Below, piece after piece: positions 8,558 to 15,084 of a DNA stretch of 25,043 bases (position 1 is the first letter of the stretch; every line of letters starts with the position of its first letter). Where the stretch lies: contig JAEZAU010000013.1 of assembly GCA_023430325.1 (NCBI GenBank), positions 1-25,043 on the forward strand, read 5' to 3'. The translations under genes were made by a program, and so were the position numbers. The DNA comes from Bacteroidota bacterium. Its GTDB lineage: Bacteria; Bacteroidota; Bacteroidia; Flavobacteriales_F; PHOS-HE28. Under the pieces are notes generated by a model. It did no database searches and was not told the origin of the DNA. It was given only the letters and a program-made list of their open reading frames with translations.

Positions 8558-9688
8558 TCAGATACCGAAGAGACCGCAGATCCAATACGCGATGCTCGCC
8601 AGAACGGCACTCACAGGAATGGTGAGGATCCACGCCCAAAGCAGACGTACCGTAACACCCCAACGCACTGCGCTAAGACGCTTGGTGGCCCCCACCCCGA
8701 TGATCGAACCGGTGATGGTGTGGGTCGTGCTTACCGGAATACCCATCTGTTCGGTCAGGTAAAGGGTCATTGCCCCGGAGGTCTCTGCACAGACTCCTTC
8801 CAAGGGTGTAACCTTGGTGATGCGGCTTCCCATGGTCTTCACGATCTTCCAGCCGCCGGAAAGCGTACCGAGACCGATGGCTGTGTAACAGGCCAATGGT
8901 ATCCAGGCTGGCATTTCGCTCAGATCGGTTGCCTCACCGCTGGCCACCATGGCCACCATTATGATGCCCATCACCTTTTGTGCATCATTACCACCGTGGC
9001 CGATACTGAATGCTGCGGAACTGAGCAATTGAAGACGCTTATAAAGATTGGCTGTGCGCAGCGCACTAGGCTGCTTGGTCATGTCCCATATATAGGACAG
9101 TATGAAGATCAAGGAGAAGATGACCATGGCGATCTTCAGATCGGCATTCCTCAAAATGAACAGGCTGGTGATGGCGGTGGTGATGACGATGATCAACAAA
9201 CGGAGCCAGAGCCGCTGGATCATGGTGACCAGGGTTATGAAAACGGCGATGACCATGCCCATGAGGGGTGCCAGGAAGATGAACAACGCGATCAAGCCCA
9301 CTTTCTCCATGTTCACGCTGGAGATATCGAAACCTGCACCGGCCAGTGCCGCGCCGGCAAAACCACCGATCAATGTGTGCGAGGAGCTGCTGGGGATGCC
9401 ATACCACCAGGTCAACAGGTTCCAGGTGATCGCCGCGAGCAGGCCCGCAAGCACCACACGCAGGGTGATGAACTCTTCATGCACTGTTTTGGCCACGGTA
9501 TTGGCCACGTGGTGATCGCTGAAGATGAAATAGGCCACGAAATTGAACGCAGCGGCCCAGATCACCGCCTGAAGTGGTGTAAGGACTTTCGTACTTACGA
9601 TCGTCGCGATCGAATTGGCCGCATCGTGAAAGCCATTGATATAATCGAATATCAAGGCCAGGACAATGATAACGACAAGAAGCGTCAT
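8558..9688 (-). CDS. pit: Inorganic phosphate transporter, PiT family
   Basis: A 376-residue inner-membrane transporter of the PiT family, which moves metal-phosphate or phosphate by coupling to protons or sodium. The inverted PiT duplication is visible. The N-terminal copy of the signature is NGFHDAANSIATIVSTKV (residues 18-35). The C-terminal copy is GHGGNDAQKVMGII (230-243). The paired SSSSHTLIGG (100-109) and PVSTTHTITGSIIGVG (318-333) blocks are the second repeated signature. About ten hydrophobic helices are present. It lies 34 bases downstream of the DUF47 gene, the usual Pit accessory partner, and the two almost certainly form one operon. Whether H+ or Na+ is used cannot be told from the sequence. 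Confidence 0.95.
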   Translation of the reverse strand: MTLLVVIIVLALIFDYINGFHDAANSIATIVSTKVLTPLQAVIWAAAFNFVAYFIFSDHHVANTVAKTVHEEFITLRVVLAGLLAAITWNLLTWWYGIPSSSSHTLIGGFAGAALAGAGFDISSVNMEKVGLIALFIFLAPLMGMVIAVFITLVTMIQRLWLRLLIIVITTAITSLFILRNADLKIAMVIFSLIFILSYIWDMTKQPSALRTANLYKRLQLLSSAAFSIGHGGNDAQKVMGIIMVAMVASGEATDLSEMPAWIPLACYTAIGLGTLSGGWKIVKTMGSRITKVTPLEGVCAETSGAMTLYLTEQMGIPVSTTHTITGSIIGVGATKRLSAVRWGVTVRLLWAWILTIPVSAVLASIAYWICGLFGI

Positions 9689-9722
9689 TGCACCGATGGG
9701 ATCGTGATGTTCGGGCCGTGCA

Positions 9723-10370
9723 TCAAGCGTATTTCAGCATGATCGATTCGATCACGTTGCCCACATCCTCGCATTTGTCAGTGGCCAGCTCAAGCGTGGT
9801 ATATACATCACGCATCTTGATCAGTTGGATCGGATCCTTCTCCGTGGCGAAGAGCTTCTGTATGGCCTGATCGAAGACGCGATCGGCCTCGTTCTCCATG
9901 CTGTTGATCTGCACCACGAACTCATTATGCGCATTGCTCTTGTGCAGATTCCTCAGGTTCTGTACGGCCATCTGCACGATCTGTGCACCATGGTTCACCA
10001 GCCGTGCGAGCTCAACACATGTATCGTCGGCCTTACCGATCGAGAACAGTTCAAGGTTCTTTGCGGAAGCGAGGATGAAATCAGCCACATCATCTAGACT
10101 GGTCGCCAGGTAATGGATGTCCTCCCGATCTATCGGTGTAATGAAGTTGCGAGCCAGATCGGTGAAGATCGTGTGCGTCAGATCATCGTTCGCGTGCTCG
10201 CCTATCTCCAAGCGCTCAAGTATCGCTGTGCGCTGCGCACCAGGTTCGGTACGCATGATCAACATCAGATCCTCAGACATGCGCAGAACGTTGGCCGCGG
10301 ATGCTTCGAAATGATAGAAGAAGATCCTGTCCCTGGGTTTGAAGATGTTCAGTATACCTCCGATAGCCAT
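9723..10370 (-). CDS. DUF47 / PhoU-like Pit accessory protein
   Basis: A 215-residue cytosolic helical protein of the DUF47 family (TIGR00153 type), related to PhoU and commonly paired with PiT transporters as a presumed regulator of phosphate uptake. Hallmarks are the N-terminal KPRDRIFFYHFEASAAN, the acidic/histidine stretch EIGEHANDDLTHTIF (about 55-69), the NFITPIDREDI motif (75-85), a second acidic repeat MENEADRVFDQAI (158-170), and the C-terminal VIESIMLKYA. The frame is open upstream to 10484, but the family N-terminus begins at the ATG at 10370. A TACATTTG promoter element lies 21-28 bases upstream. It is the first gene of the phosphate operon and divergent from the PaaY-like gene. 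A direct role in gating Pit is inferred from the family, not shown here. Confidence 0.9.
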   Translation of the reverse strand: MAIGGILNIFKPRDRIFFYHFEASAANVLRMSEDLMLIMRTEPGAQRTAILERLEIGEHANDDLTHTIFTDLARNFITPIDREDIHYLATSLDDVADFILASAKNLELFSIGKADDTCVELARLVNHGAQIVQMAVQNLRNLHKSNAHNEFVVQINSMENEADRVFDQAIQKLFATEKDPIQLIKMRDVYTTLELATDKCEDVGNVIESIMLKYA

Positions 10371-10390
10371 TTCGTTGTTCTGATCCGATG

Positions 10391-10398
10391 CAAATGTA
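10391..10398 (-). promoter_or_regulatory. Bacteroidota-type -7 promoter element of the DUF47-pit operon (TACATTTG)
   Basis: TACATTTG on the minus strand matches TAnnTTTG exactly, 21-28 bases upstream of the DUF47 ATG, predicting a leader of about 15 bases. This supports the downstream start choice. No convincing Pho-box-like direct repeat was seen nearby. Confidence 0.6.
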
Positions 10399-10490
10399 CC
10401 CGAGGCTGTCCGATCGGGCAGTGTGAAGATGATCATAAAACCTTTACTTAACCTGGAATTAACATGCACCTGATCGGTGCCCACGTTCTT

Positions 10491-10505
10491 GAAGTTCGCA
10501 ACTTC
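10491..10505. repeat. Small perfect palindrome upstream of the PaaY-like gene
   Basis: GAAGTT-CGC-AACTTC is a 6-base perfect inverted repeat ending five bases before the ATG at 10511. It could form a small hairpin in the leader or be an operator half-site pair; chance is also possible. Confidence 0.3.
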
Positions 10506-10510
10506 ACGGC

Positions 10511-11113
10511 ATGATCTACGAGTTCAACGGTTATCGCCCGGTCGTTCATCCATCAGCTTTCGTTCATCCACAAGCAACGGTCACAGGAAATGTGATCATC
10601 GGGAAGGATGTTTACATCGGCCCTGGTGCTGCGCTGCGTGGCGATTGGGGTGAGATCATCATAGGCGAAGGCTGCAACGTGCAGGAGAATTGTACGATCC
10701 ATATGTTCCCCGGCATCACCGTTGAGCTTCAAGAGAACGCGCACATCGGCCATGGCGCAGTGATCCATGGCGCCAACATAGGCCGCAACTGCCTGGTGGG
10801 CATGAACGCTGTGATCATGGACAATGTGATACTTGAAGAAGAGTGCATAGTTGGTGCGCTGGCCTTCCTGAAGGCGGAAAGCAGATGGCCGAGGCGCAGC
10901 ATGATCGTCGGTAATCCGGCCAGGGTCATCAAGGAGGTGAGCGATGAAATGGTCCAATGGAAAAGTGAAGGCACACGTCTGTACCAGGCATTACCGGCAG
11001 AACTTCATGCCACGTTGAAGGAGTGTGAGCCACTGCATGAAGTACCCGAAGGACGAAGACCCATAACGCTGAACTACAAGACCTGGGGACGAACCTCCGG
11101 TGGAAAAGGCTGA
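10511..11113 (+). CDS. PaaY/CaiE-like hexapeptide-repeat protein (gamma-carbonic anhydrase family)
   Basis: A 200-residue left-handed beta-helix protein. Hexapeptide repeats run from about residue 12 to 140 (for example TVTGNVIIGKDVYIGPGA). The family RGD motif is at 43-45, and the likely zinc-binding histidines are His64, His81 and His86, the last two in HIGHGAVIHG. Unlike short gamma-carbonic anhydrases, it keeps the C-terminal helical tail of PaaY/CaiE (EPLHEVPEGRRP at about 173-184 matches the PaaY ending as I recall it). PaaY is a thioesterase acting on dead-end CoA esters in phenylacetate degradation, but no paa genes are visible here, so the substrate is open: carbonic anhydrase or CoA-thioester hydrolase. 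It is divergent from the DUF47 gene. Confidence 0.85.
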   Translation: MIYEFNGYRPVVHPSAFVHPQATVTGNVIIGKDVYIGPGAALRGDWGEIIIGEGCNVQENCTIHMFPGITVELQENAHIGHGAVIHGANIGRNCLVGMNAVIMDNVILEEECIVGALAFLKAESRWPRRSMIVGNPARVIKEVSDEMVQWKSEGTRLYQALPAELHATLKECEPLHEVPEGRRPITLNYKTWGRTSGGKG

Positions 11114-11238
11114 TCTACGCGCAAAGGAACGATTCCAACTTTGGTCGAGATCCATTCACGATCGGGCGCTAATGAAGAGATCGCCTTTCACTCACAGCTC
11201 AGAGGAGCCTATGCGAAATTCGCGGCAGCTTCGATCCG

Positions 11239-11607
11239 ATGAAAGTCTCCCTTACCATCTTGTTGCTCATCCTGAGCAACTCGTTCATGACACTTGCCTG
11301 GTACGGACATCTGCGCTTCAAGGAATTCGAATGGGGCCGTAGCCTGGGTCTGTTCACGATCATCCTTATCAGTTGGGGGATCGCCTTCTTTGAATACATG
11401 CTCATGGTGCCCGCCAATCGCATCGGCCATCTTTCCAACGGCGGCCCCTTCACCCTTGTACAGTTGAAAGTGCTGCAGGAGGTGATAACGCTTGTGGTGT
11501 TCGGGGCCTTTGCCTTTGTGTTCTTCAAGAATGAGACCTTGCGGTGGAACCATGCGCTGGCAGGGGTCTTTCTAGTGGCTGCGGTCTGGTTGATCTTCAA
11601 GAAATAA
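11239..11607 (+). CDS. DUF486 (DMT-family) small membrane protein
   Basis: A 122-residue inner-membrane protein of the DUF486 family, distantly related to drug/metabolite transporter (DMT) proteins. Four hydrophobic helices are evident: about 3-21, 37-57, 73-95 and 102-119. Family features include TLAWYGHLRF after the first helix, the central FFEYMLMVPANRIGH block, FTLVQLKVLQEVITLVVF, and the ending LRWNHALAGVFLVAAVWLIF. The family's transported substrate is unknown. It lies 125 bases after the PaaY-like gene with no obvious terminator. A CAACTTTGG stretch near 11137 vaguely resembles a -7 element. It is followed immediately by the antiporter remnant. Confidence 0.88.
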   Translation: MKVSLTILLLILSNSFMTLAWYGHLRFKEFEWGRSLGLFTIILISWGIAFFEYMLMVPANRIGHLSNGGPFTLVQLKVLQEVITLVVFGAFAFVFFKNETLRWNHALAGVFLVAAVWLIFKK

Positions 11608-11641
11608 AGAGATGCGCCACTCTGTTCGCACCAGTATATAA

Positions 11642-11908
11642 ATCGGTCTGGCATTGTTCCAACTCGGAGAATTCGGCTTCATCCTGGCCATACCTGGGCC
11701 CGTTCAAGCCTTCTTTCACAAGATCATCATCAAGTGTTCCTCTCCGTGGCCATCCTCTGCATGGCGGCCACACACCGTATTTGCAGTACGTCGCAGCGGC
11801 CGGTACATCACCAAACGTGAAGGGTTCCTGAAGATCATGCCGGACGATCTGCTGTACCTCCTTGGCTCGCCCGTCAACATCGTGAGGCTGGATCATGATC
11901 TGCGATAG
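11642..11908 (+). pseudogene. Decayed remnant of a CPA2 (KefB-like) cation/proton antiporter
   Basis: Three pieces of a monovalent cation:proton antiporter-2 protein survive in about 270 bases. From 11642, frame 2 reads IGLALFQLGEFGFILA, the conserved membrane segment of CPA2 antiporters. After a frame change, 11707-11778 reads SLLSQDHHQVFLSVAILCM and continues AAT, which is the next helix in the normal order. From about 11801, frame 2 resumes and ends at the 11908 stop with DDLLYLLGSPVNIVRLDHD, resembling the end of a TrkA-C/RCK regulatory domain. Intact family members exceed 500 residues, so the N-terminal helices and most of the middle are missing and at least one frameshift is present. 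Family matches are from memory. The remnant ends shortly before the receiver gene at 11946. Confidence 0.7.
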
Positions 11909-11945
11909 TAACCTACTGACGCACTTTCACGTTGCAAGCCCACAC

Positions 11946-12371
11946 ATGGAAGCTACGCCATTGCCACCAGCGGGTATCGATCACATTGTTCTCGTGGATG
12001 ATGAAGATGATTGTAATTTCGTAACGAAACTGGTACTGAAAAAGGCCGGCTTCAGTGGAAGGCTCACTACTTTCACCTGCGGCACCGAGGCGTTGGACCA
12101 CCTGCGCACCTGCGATCCCAAGCCGGACATGGTATTCGTGGACATCAACATGCCGCTATTGAACGGTTTTGAACTGCTGGCCACTCTGGAATCCGAAGGA
12201 TCGCTACCCAATGGCAAGACCTCAGTGGTCATGTTCTCCTCAAGCAATCGTCCGTCAGACCTGGAAAGAGCACTCTCCTTTCGGTCGGTGATCGGTTATG
12301 TGGAGAAGGCGCTCACGGTGGAAAATTTCGAGCGTGTGGTGGCAGATCACAAGAGAGCGGGCAAACGCTAG
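11946..12371 (+). CDS. Single-domain response regulator (receiver only)
   Basis: A 141-residue CheY-like receiver with no output domain. The acidic pocket is Asp18-Asp19-Glu20 (VLVDDEDD), the phospho-acceptor is Asp66 (VFVDINMPLLNG), the switch serine is in MFSSS at 97-100, and the conserved lysine is Lys121 (YVEKAL). The long alpha4 region (SSSNRPSDLERALSF) resembles Rcp1-type receivers. The frame is open from 11895, but that start would overlap the antiporter remnant; the ATG at 11946 places the receiver core about 12 residues in, as usual. It is first in a tight trio: 19 bases to the second receiver, which is three bases from a soluble histidine kinase. It probably shuttles phosphate between kinases or binds a partner protein. 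Confidence 0.92.
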   Translation: MEATPLPPAGIDHIVLVDDEDDCNFVTKLVLKKAGFSGRLTTFTCGTEALDHLRTCDPKPDMVFVDINMPLLNGFELLATLESEGSLPNGKTSVVMFSSSNRPSDLERALSFRSVIGYVEKALTVENFERVVADHKRAGKR

Positions 12372-12390
12372 CTTTACGCCGACTATTCCA

Positions 12391-12753
12391 ATGAAGAAGA
12401 TCCTGATCATCGAAGATGAGACCATCATCAGCTTCGGCTATCGCCTGCAACTGGAGCGGATGGGCTTCGATGTGATCGGTACGGCGCGCAGTTCAGAAGA
12501 AGCAGAGGAACTGCTTCAGCGCGAAAGACCCGATCTGATCATCATGGACATCTACTTGAAAGGCAATAAGACGGGCCTTGAACTGGCCCAGGAGATCCAT
12601 GCCCGTGAGCCCATACCCATCCTTTTCCTCACTGCAAGCACCAAGCCTGAGATCGTGGAGGCCATCCGCGGTCTGAAGGATGCGCATTATCTCTCCAAGC
12701 CCATCAATTCGGACAGCCTGGAGGATGTGCTTCAGCGTTTCGCCCGCAATTGA
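12391..12753 (+). CDS. Single-domain response regulator (receiver only), second copy
   Basis: A 120-residue receiver beginning MKKILIIEDE, with Glu8/Asp9 in the acidic pocket, phospho-acceptor Asp53 (LIIMDIYLKGNKTG), switch Thr81 (FLTAST) and Lys103 (YLSKPIN). The IYLKGNKTGLELA loop is typical of receivers paired with HisKA_2-type kinases or of LytTR-type regulators, but here no output domain follows. The open frame extends upstream into the first receiver gene; the ATG at 12391 begins exactly at the receiver fold. It is clearly not a recent duplicate of the preceding receiver, as the sequences differ throughout. The kinase gene starts three bases after its stop, suggesting coupled translation. 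Confidence 0.93.
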   Translation: MKKILIIEDETIISFGYRLQLERMGFDVIGTARSSEEAEELLQRERPDLIIMDIYLKGNKTGLELAQEIHAREPIPILFLTASTKPEIVEAIRGLKDAHYLSKPINSDSLEDVLQRFARN

Positions 12754-12756
12754 GCG

Positions 12757-13449
12757 ATGGCCGAGATGGACAGACCTTCCCAAGCCCAGGCCGAAAGGAT
12801 CCACAAGTTCGCTCACGATCTCAAGAACCGTCTGAGCGGTCTGCAGGAAGCATTACGGCAGATGGCAGATCCGTCGGCAGACCATAAGGAACTGTTGGAA
12901 TTCGGCGAACAGCAGTTCTTCAAGGCCTTGCGCAACATCGAGGAATTCATGGACGATCTGCATATCGATCGCAATGTGAAGGATCTGGCTGTTGCTCCTG
13001 TGGAATTGGCGGAATTAGTGCGGTTGGGAGCAGAACAATTGCATCACCGGTTCAGCAGGAAAGACCAATCGTTGCACCTGGATCTCGATCCCACCATCAG
13101 GGTCAACGCCGATCGCCATTACCTGCTGGAGGCCATCGGTGCGTTGATCTCCAACGCATCCAAATTCTCGCCACGGAATGGCTCTGTGACGGTGGTTCTC
13201 AAAAAGAAGGACCGCTACGCCGAACTCTGCATTACCGATAATGGTGTTGGCCTTACGGAAGCCGACCTGAAGCAGATCTTCACCAGGTACGCGTGGTTGA
13301 GCAGTCGAAGTACCGCCGGTGAAGCACAAGGCCGGAATGCGCTTTCACGTGCGCACCAATGGTTGCGCGCGATGGGCGGCGAAATGGAGGCCTCAAGCGA
13401 AGGCACGGGGAAGGGGTGTTCCTTCACACTTCGCCTACCACTGGCTTAA
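12757..13449 (+). CDS. Soluble sensor-less histidine kinase
   Basis: A 230-residue cytosolic kinase with only a dimerisation/phospho-acceptor segment and a HATPase domain. The H-box FAHDLKNRLSGL places the phospho-acceptor at His20, almost at the N-terminus, with no PAS, GAF or membrane segment before it. The ATPase domain has an N-box at about 129-140 (ALISNASKFSPR, Asn133), a G1 box at 160-166 (TDNGVGL), and an F-box-like IFTRY at 174-178. The glycine-rich G2 box that normally precedes the last helix is replaced by EAQGRNALSRAHQWLRAMGG, so activity may be reduced or altered. Input probably comes from the adjacent receivers or another partner. Its TAA overlaps the stop of the convergent NYN gene by four bases. 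Confidence 0.88.
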   Translation: MAEMDRPSQAQAERIHKFAHDLKNRLSGLQEALRQMADPSADHKELLEFGEQQFFKALRNIEEFMDDLHIDRNVKDLAVAPVELAELVRLGAEQLHHRFSRKDQSLHLDLDPTIRVNADRHYLLEAIGALISNASKFSPRNGSVTVVLKKKDRYAELCITDNGVGLTEADLKQIFTRYAWLSSRSTAGEAQGRNALSRAHQWLRAMGGEMEASSEGTGKGCSFTLRLPLA

Positions 13450-14408
13450 TTGCTGTCCTCGGGTACCAGTCTTTTGATGTTCTTCGCTACGCGCTGGCCA
13501 CGATTGTTCACCGCAACGGCGAATTCCACCGGATCGCCTACACGCAACTCACTGAAATCATCATCCTCCAGATCGTCGTGTATGAAAAAGAGGTTGTTGT
13601 CAGGATAACGGATGAACCCGTAACCGTTGTGCAGGCTCATGACCTCACTTCTGCGCCTGTCCTCCGGGTCGTAGACGGTGGTGACGGCCGAGGAAAAGCC
13701 GTTGCGTGGCTGTTCTTCGAGGTCGCGTGCCAATGGCGTCTCCCGGATCACGAACATCTCACGCACCACCGGATCGTTCTCGCGCAACCCATCATCGATA
13801 AGCTCGTGCATCTGCAATGGGTAGCTCACCTCGTTCCATAGATCGGTACTGGTCTTGGTGGTCTGTAACTCTCCCGATTCCTGATCGGTGAACTCGAAAT
13901 CCCACCCGAGAAGCATGGTCTTGCAGCCCAGTGCATGCAGCTTACGCACCAATGGAACGTGATCGCCATCCGACGCAACGAGCGCCACGATATCATAACG
14001 CTTCAGCATGCAGAGCTCATAGGTCTCCAGCGCCATCAACACATCGATGCCTTTTTCCCGCTTTCGGCCCAAAAGATCCTTCACGGGCAGGTAATGGGTC
14101 TGCACGTTGTTGTACATGAGCACATCATCGAAGACCCGGTCGTAATAGAGTTGGTTGGGCTTCTCGTTCGCCTCACGTGCAGTGAACCTGCCACGGAAGA
14201 AATGAGCATCTATGATGTGGCACAGGTTGGCCTCCGTGTGCTCGCGCTCGGCCACCATGTGCTTGATGAAATCATGCAGACCACCGATATGCAACCTCCT
14301 TCGGTGAGCGTGTACATAATTGTAGTAGTTGCTTACATGAGTGAAATAGCTCCCATCATAGAACACTCCTACTTTCAAGGAATGACTACCACGCATAGTT
14401 GTATTCAT
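13446..14408 (-). CDS. NYN-domain ribonuclease fused to a C-terminal cold-shock domain
   Basis: A 320-residue cytosolic protein joining two nucleic-acid modules. The NYN (LabA/DUF88, PIN-like) domain spans about residues 10-200, with the acidic residues expected for a metal-dependent RNase: Asp18 in VFYDGSYF, Asp122 in KGIDVLMALE, and Asp147/Asp149 in VASDGDHVPLV. A linker of about 50 residues leads to a cold-shock (S1-like OB) domain at about 253-315, with an RNP1-like GYGFIRY (262-268) and RNP2-like LFFIH (273-277) and the ending RGQRVAKNIKRL. The CSD probably delivers RNA to the nuclease. Start at 14408 (ATG); an ATG at 14396 is also possible. A TACATTTG promoter element lies 30-37 bases upstream. 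It is convergent with the soluble kinase and divergent from the DUF4468 gene. Target RNA unknown. Confidence 0.9.
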   Translation of the reverse strand: MNTTMRGSHSLKVGVFYDGSYFTHVSNYYNYVHAHRRRLHIGGLHDFIKHMVAEREHTEANLCHIIDAHFFRGRFTAREANEKPNQLYYDRVFDDVLMYNNVQTHYLPVKDLLGRKREKGIDVLMALETYELCMLKRYDIVALVASDGDHVPLVRKLHALGCKTMLLGWDFEFTDQESGELQTTKTSTDLWNEVSYPLQMHELIDDGLRENDPVVREMFVIRETPLARDLEEQPRNGFSSAVTTVYDPEDRRRSEVMSLHNGYGFIRYPDNNLFFIHDDLEDDDFSELRVGDPVEFAVAVNNRGQRVAKNIKRLVPEDSN

Positions 14409-14437
14409 AGATCGTTATTCTTTATAGTCTGATGATG

Positions 14438-14445
14438 CAAATGTA
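14438..14445 (-). promoter_or_regulatory. Bacteroidota-type -7 promoter element of the NYN-CSD gene (TACATTTG)
   Basis: TACATTTG on the minus strand fits TAnnTTTG exactly, identical to the element before the DUF47 gene. It predicts a leader of about 23 bases that is A/T-rich and lacks a Shine-Dalgarno sequence. Confidence 0.6.
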
Positions 14446-14463
14446 AAACCCCCATATGGATAC

Positions 14464-15045
14464 ATGCCCGCTATCTTTCGCTCCGTGCTCCGGCTGATCT
14501 TTCCACTCTTCGCTATCTGCGTCTCTACGGCGGGCTTTGCGCAGGTCCTGGCCAATGATTCCACCGCAGCCCTCACCGTCTCGCGATCGATCAGCGTACC
14601 GTTGAACAACTTGATGCTGTTCGATAAGGCGCTGGAGGCCTGGACATGGACCTTCGGGCAGGAACCCGGTGCCCAATTGTTGAGGTCAGATAGGGAGCAG
14701 GGTATCCTTGAAGGTACGGCCAGATGCAATTTCCGATCGCAAATGCTCAGCAACAGGGAAGAGACCATGGGTGTGATCCAATACAAGGTATTGATCAACA
14801 TCCGTTCCGGTGAATGCCGCTTGATGATGACCGAATTCATGCATAACGGCAATCGGAATACAGCACGTGGTGGCATACACGTGGGCCGGCTTACCAGGCA
14901 GATCGTTCCGCCGGTAAGAACGCCGGGAATGGGCCGGTCCAACGCAGTAAGACTGTACAAGGAGTTGAAAGATCTTTCCTTGGAACGCTCCAATGCTCTG
15001 TTGGCGGCCTTTGAAGCGAGGCTTCGATCGGGTATCGGAGAATAA
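14464..15045 (+). CDS. Exported DUF4468-like protein
   Basis: A 193-residue protein with a clear signal peptide (basic start, LIFPLFAICVSTAGFA, probable cleavage before Gln27), so it should be periplasmic or surface-exposed. The body resembles the DUF4468 family with a TBP-like fold, common in Bacteroidota: LFDKALEAWTWTFGQEP (about 53-69), a GILEGTARCNF strand, the IQYKVLINIRSGECRLMMTE block, and a C-terminal helix LYKELKDLSLERSNALL. No function is established for this family. The gene is divergent from the NYN-CSD gene (55 bases between starts) and lies 39 bases before the HisKA_2 kinase on the same strand, so co-transcription is plausible. The coding call is good; the family assignment is moderate. 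Confidence 0.75.
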   Translation: MPAIFRSVLRLIFPLFAICVSTAGFAQVLANDSTAALTVSRSISVPLNNLMLFDKALEAWTWTFGQEPGAQLLRSDREQGILEGTARCNFRSQMLSNREETMGVIQYKVLINIRSGECRLMMTEFMHNGNRNTARGGIHVGRLTRQIVPPVRTPGMGRSNAVRLYKELKDLSLERSNALLAAFEARLRSGIGE

Positions 15046-15084
15046 GGATGTAACCCGCATGGGCTGCGGTGCGTTCCAAGGCCG

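Noticed and set aside
8531..9742. Long plus-strand open frame of about 400 codons
   Set aside because: It lies entirely antisense to the clearly identified Pit transporter and is full of His/Gln/Asp-rich sequence typical of the complement of membrane-protein codons.
11895..11945. Upstream start for the first receiver protein
   Set aside because: The added residues are not part of the receiver fold and the first bases lie within the antiporter remnant; the ATG at 11946 fits the family N-terminus better.
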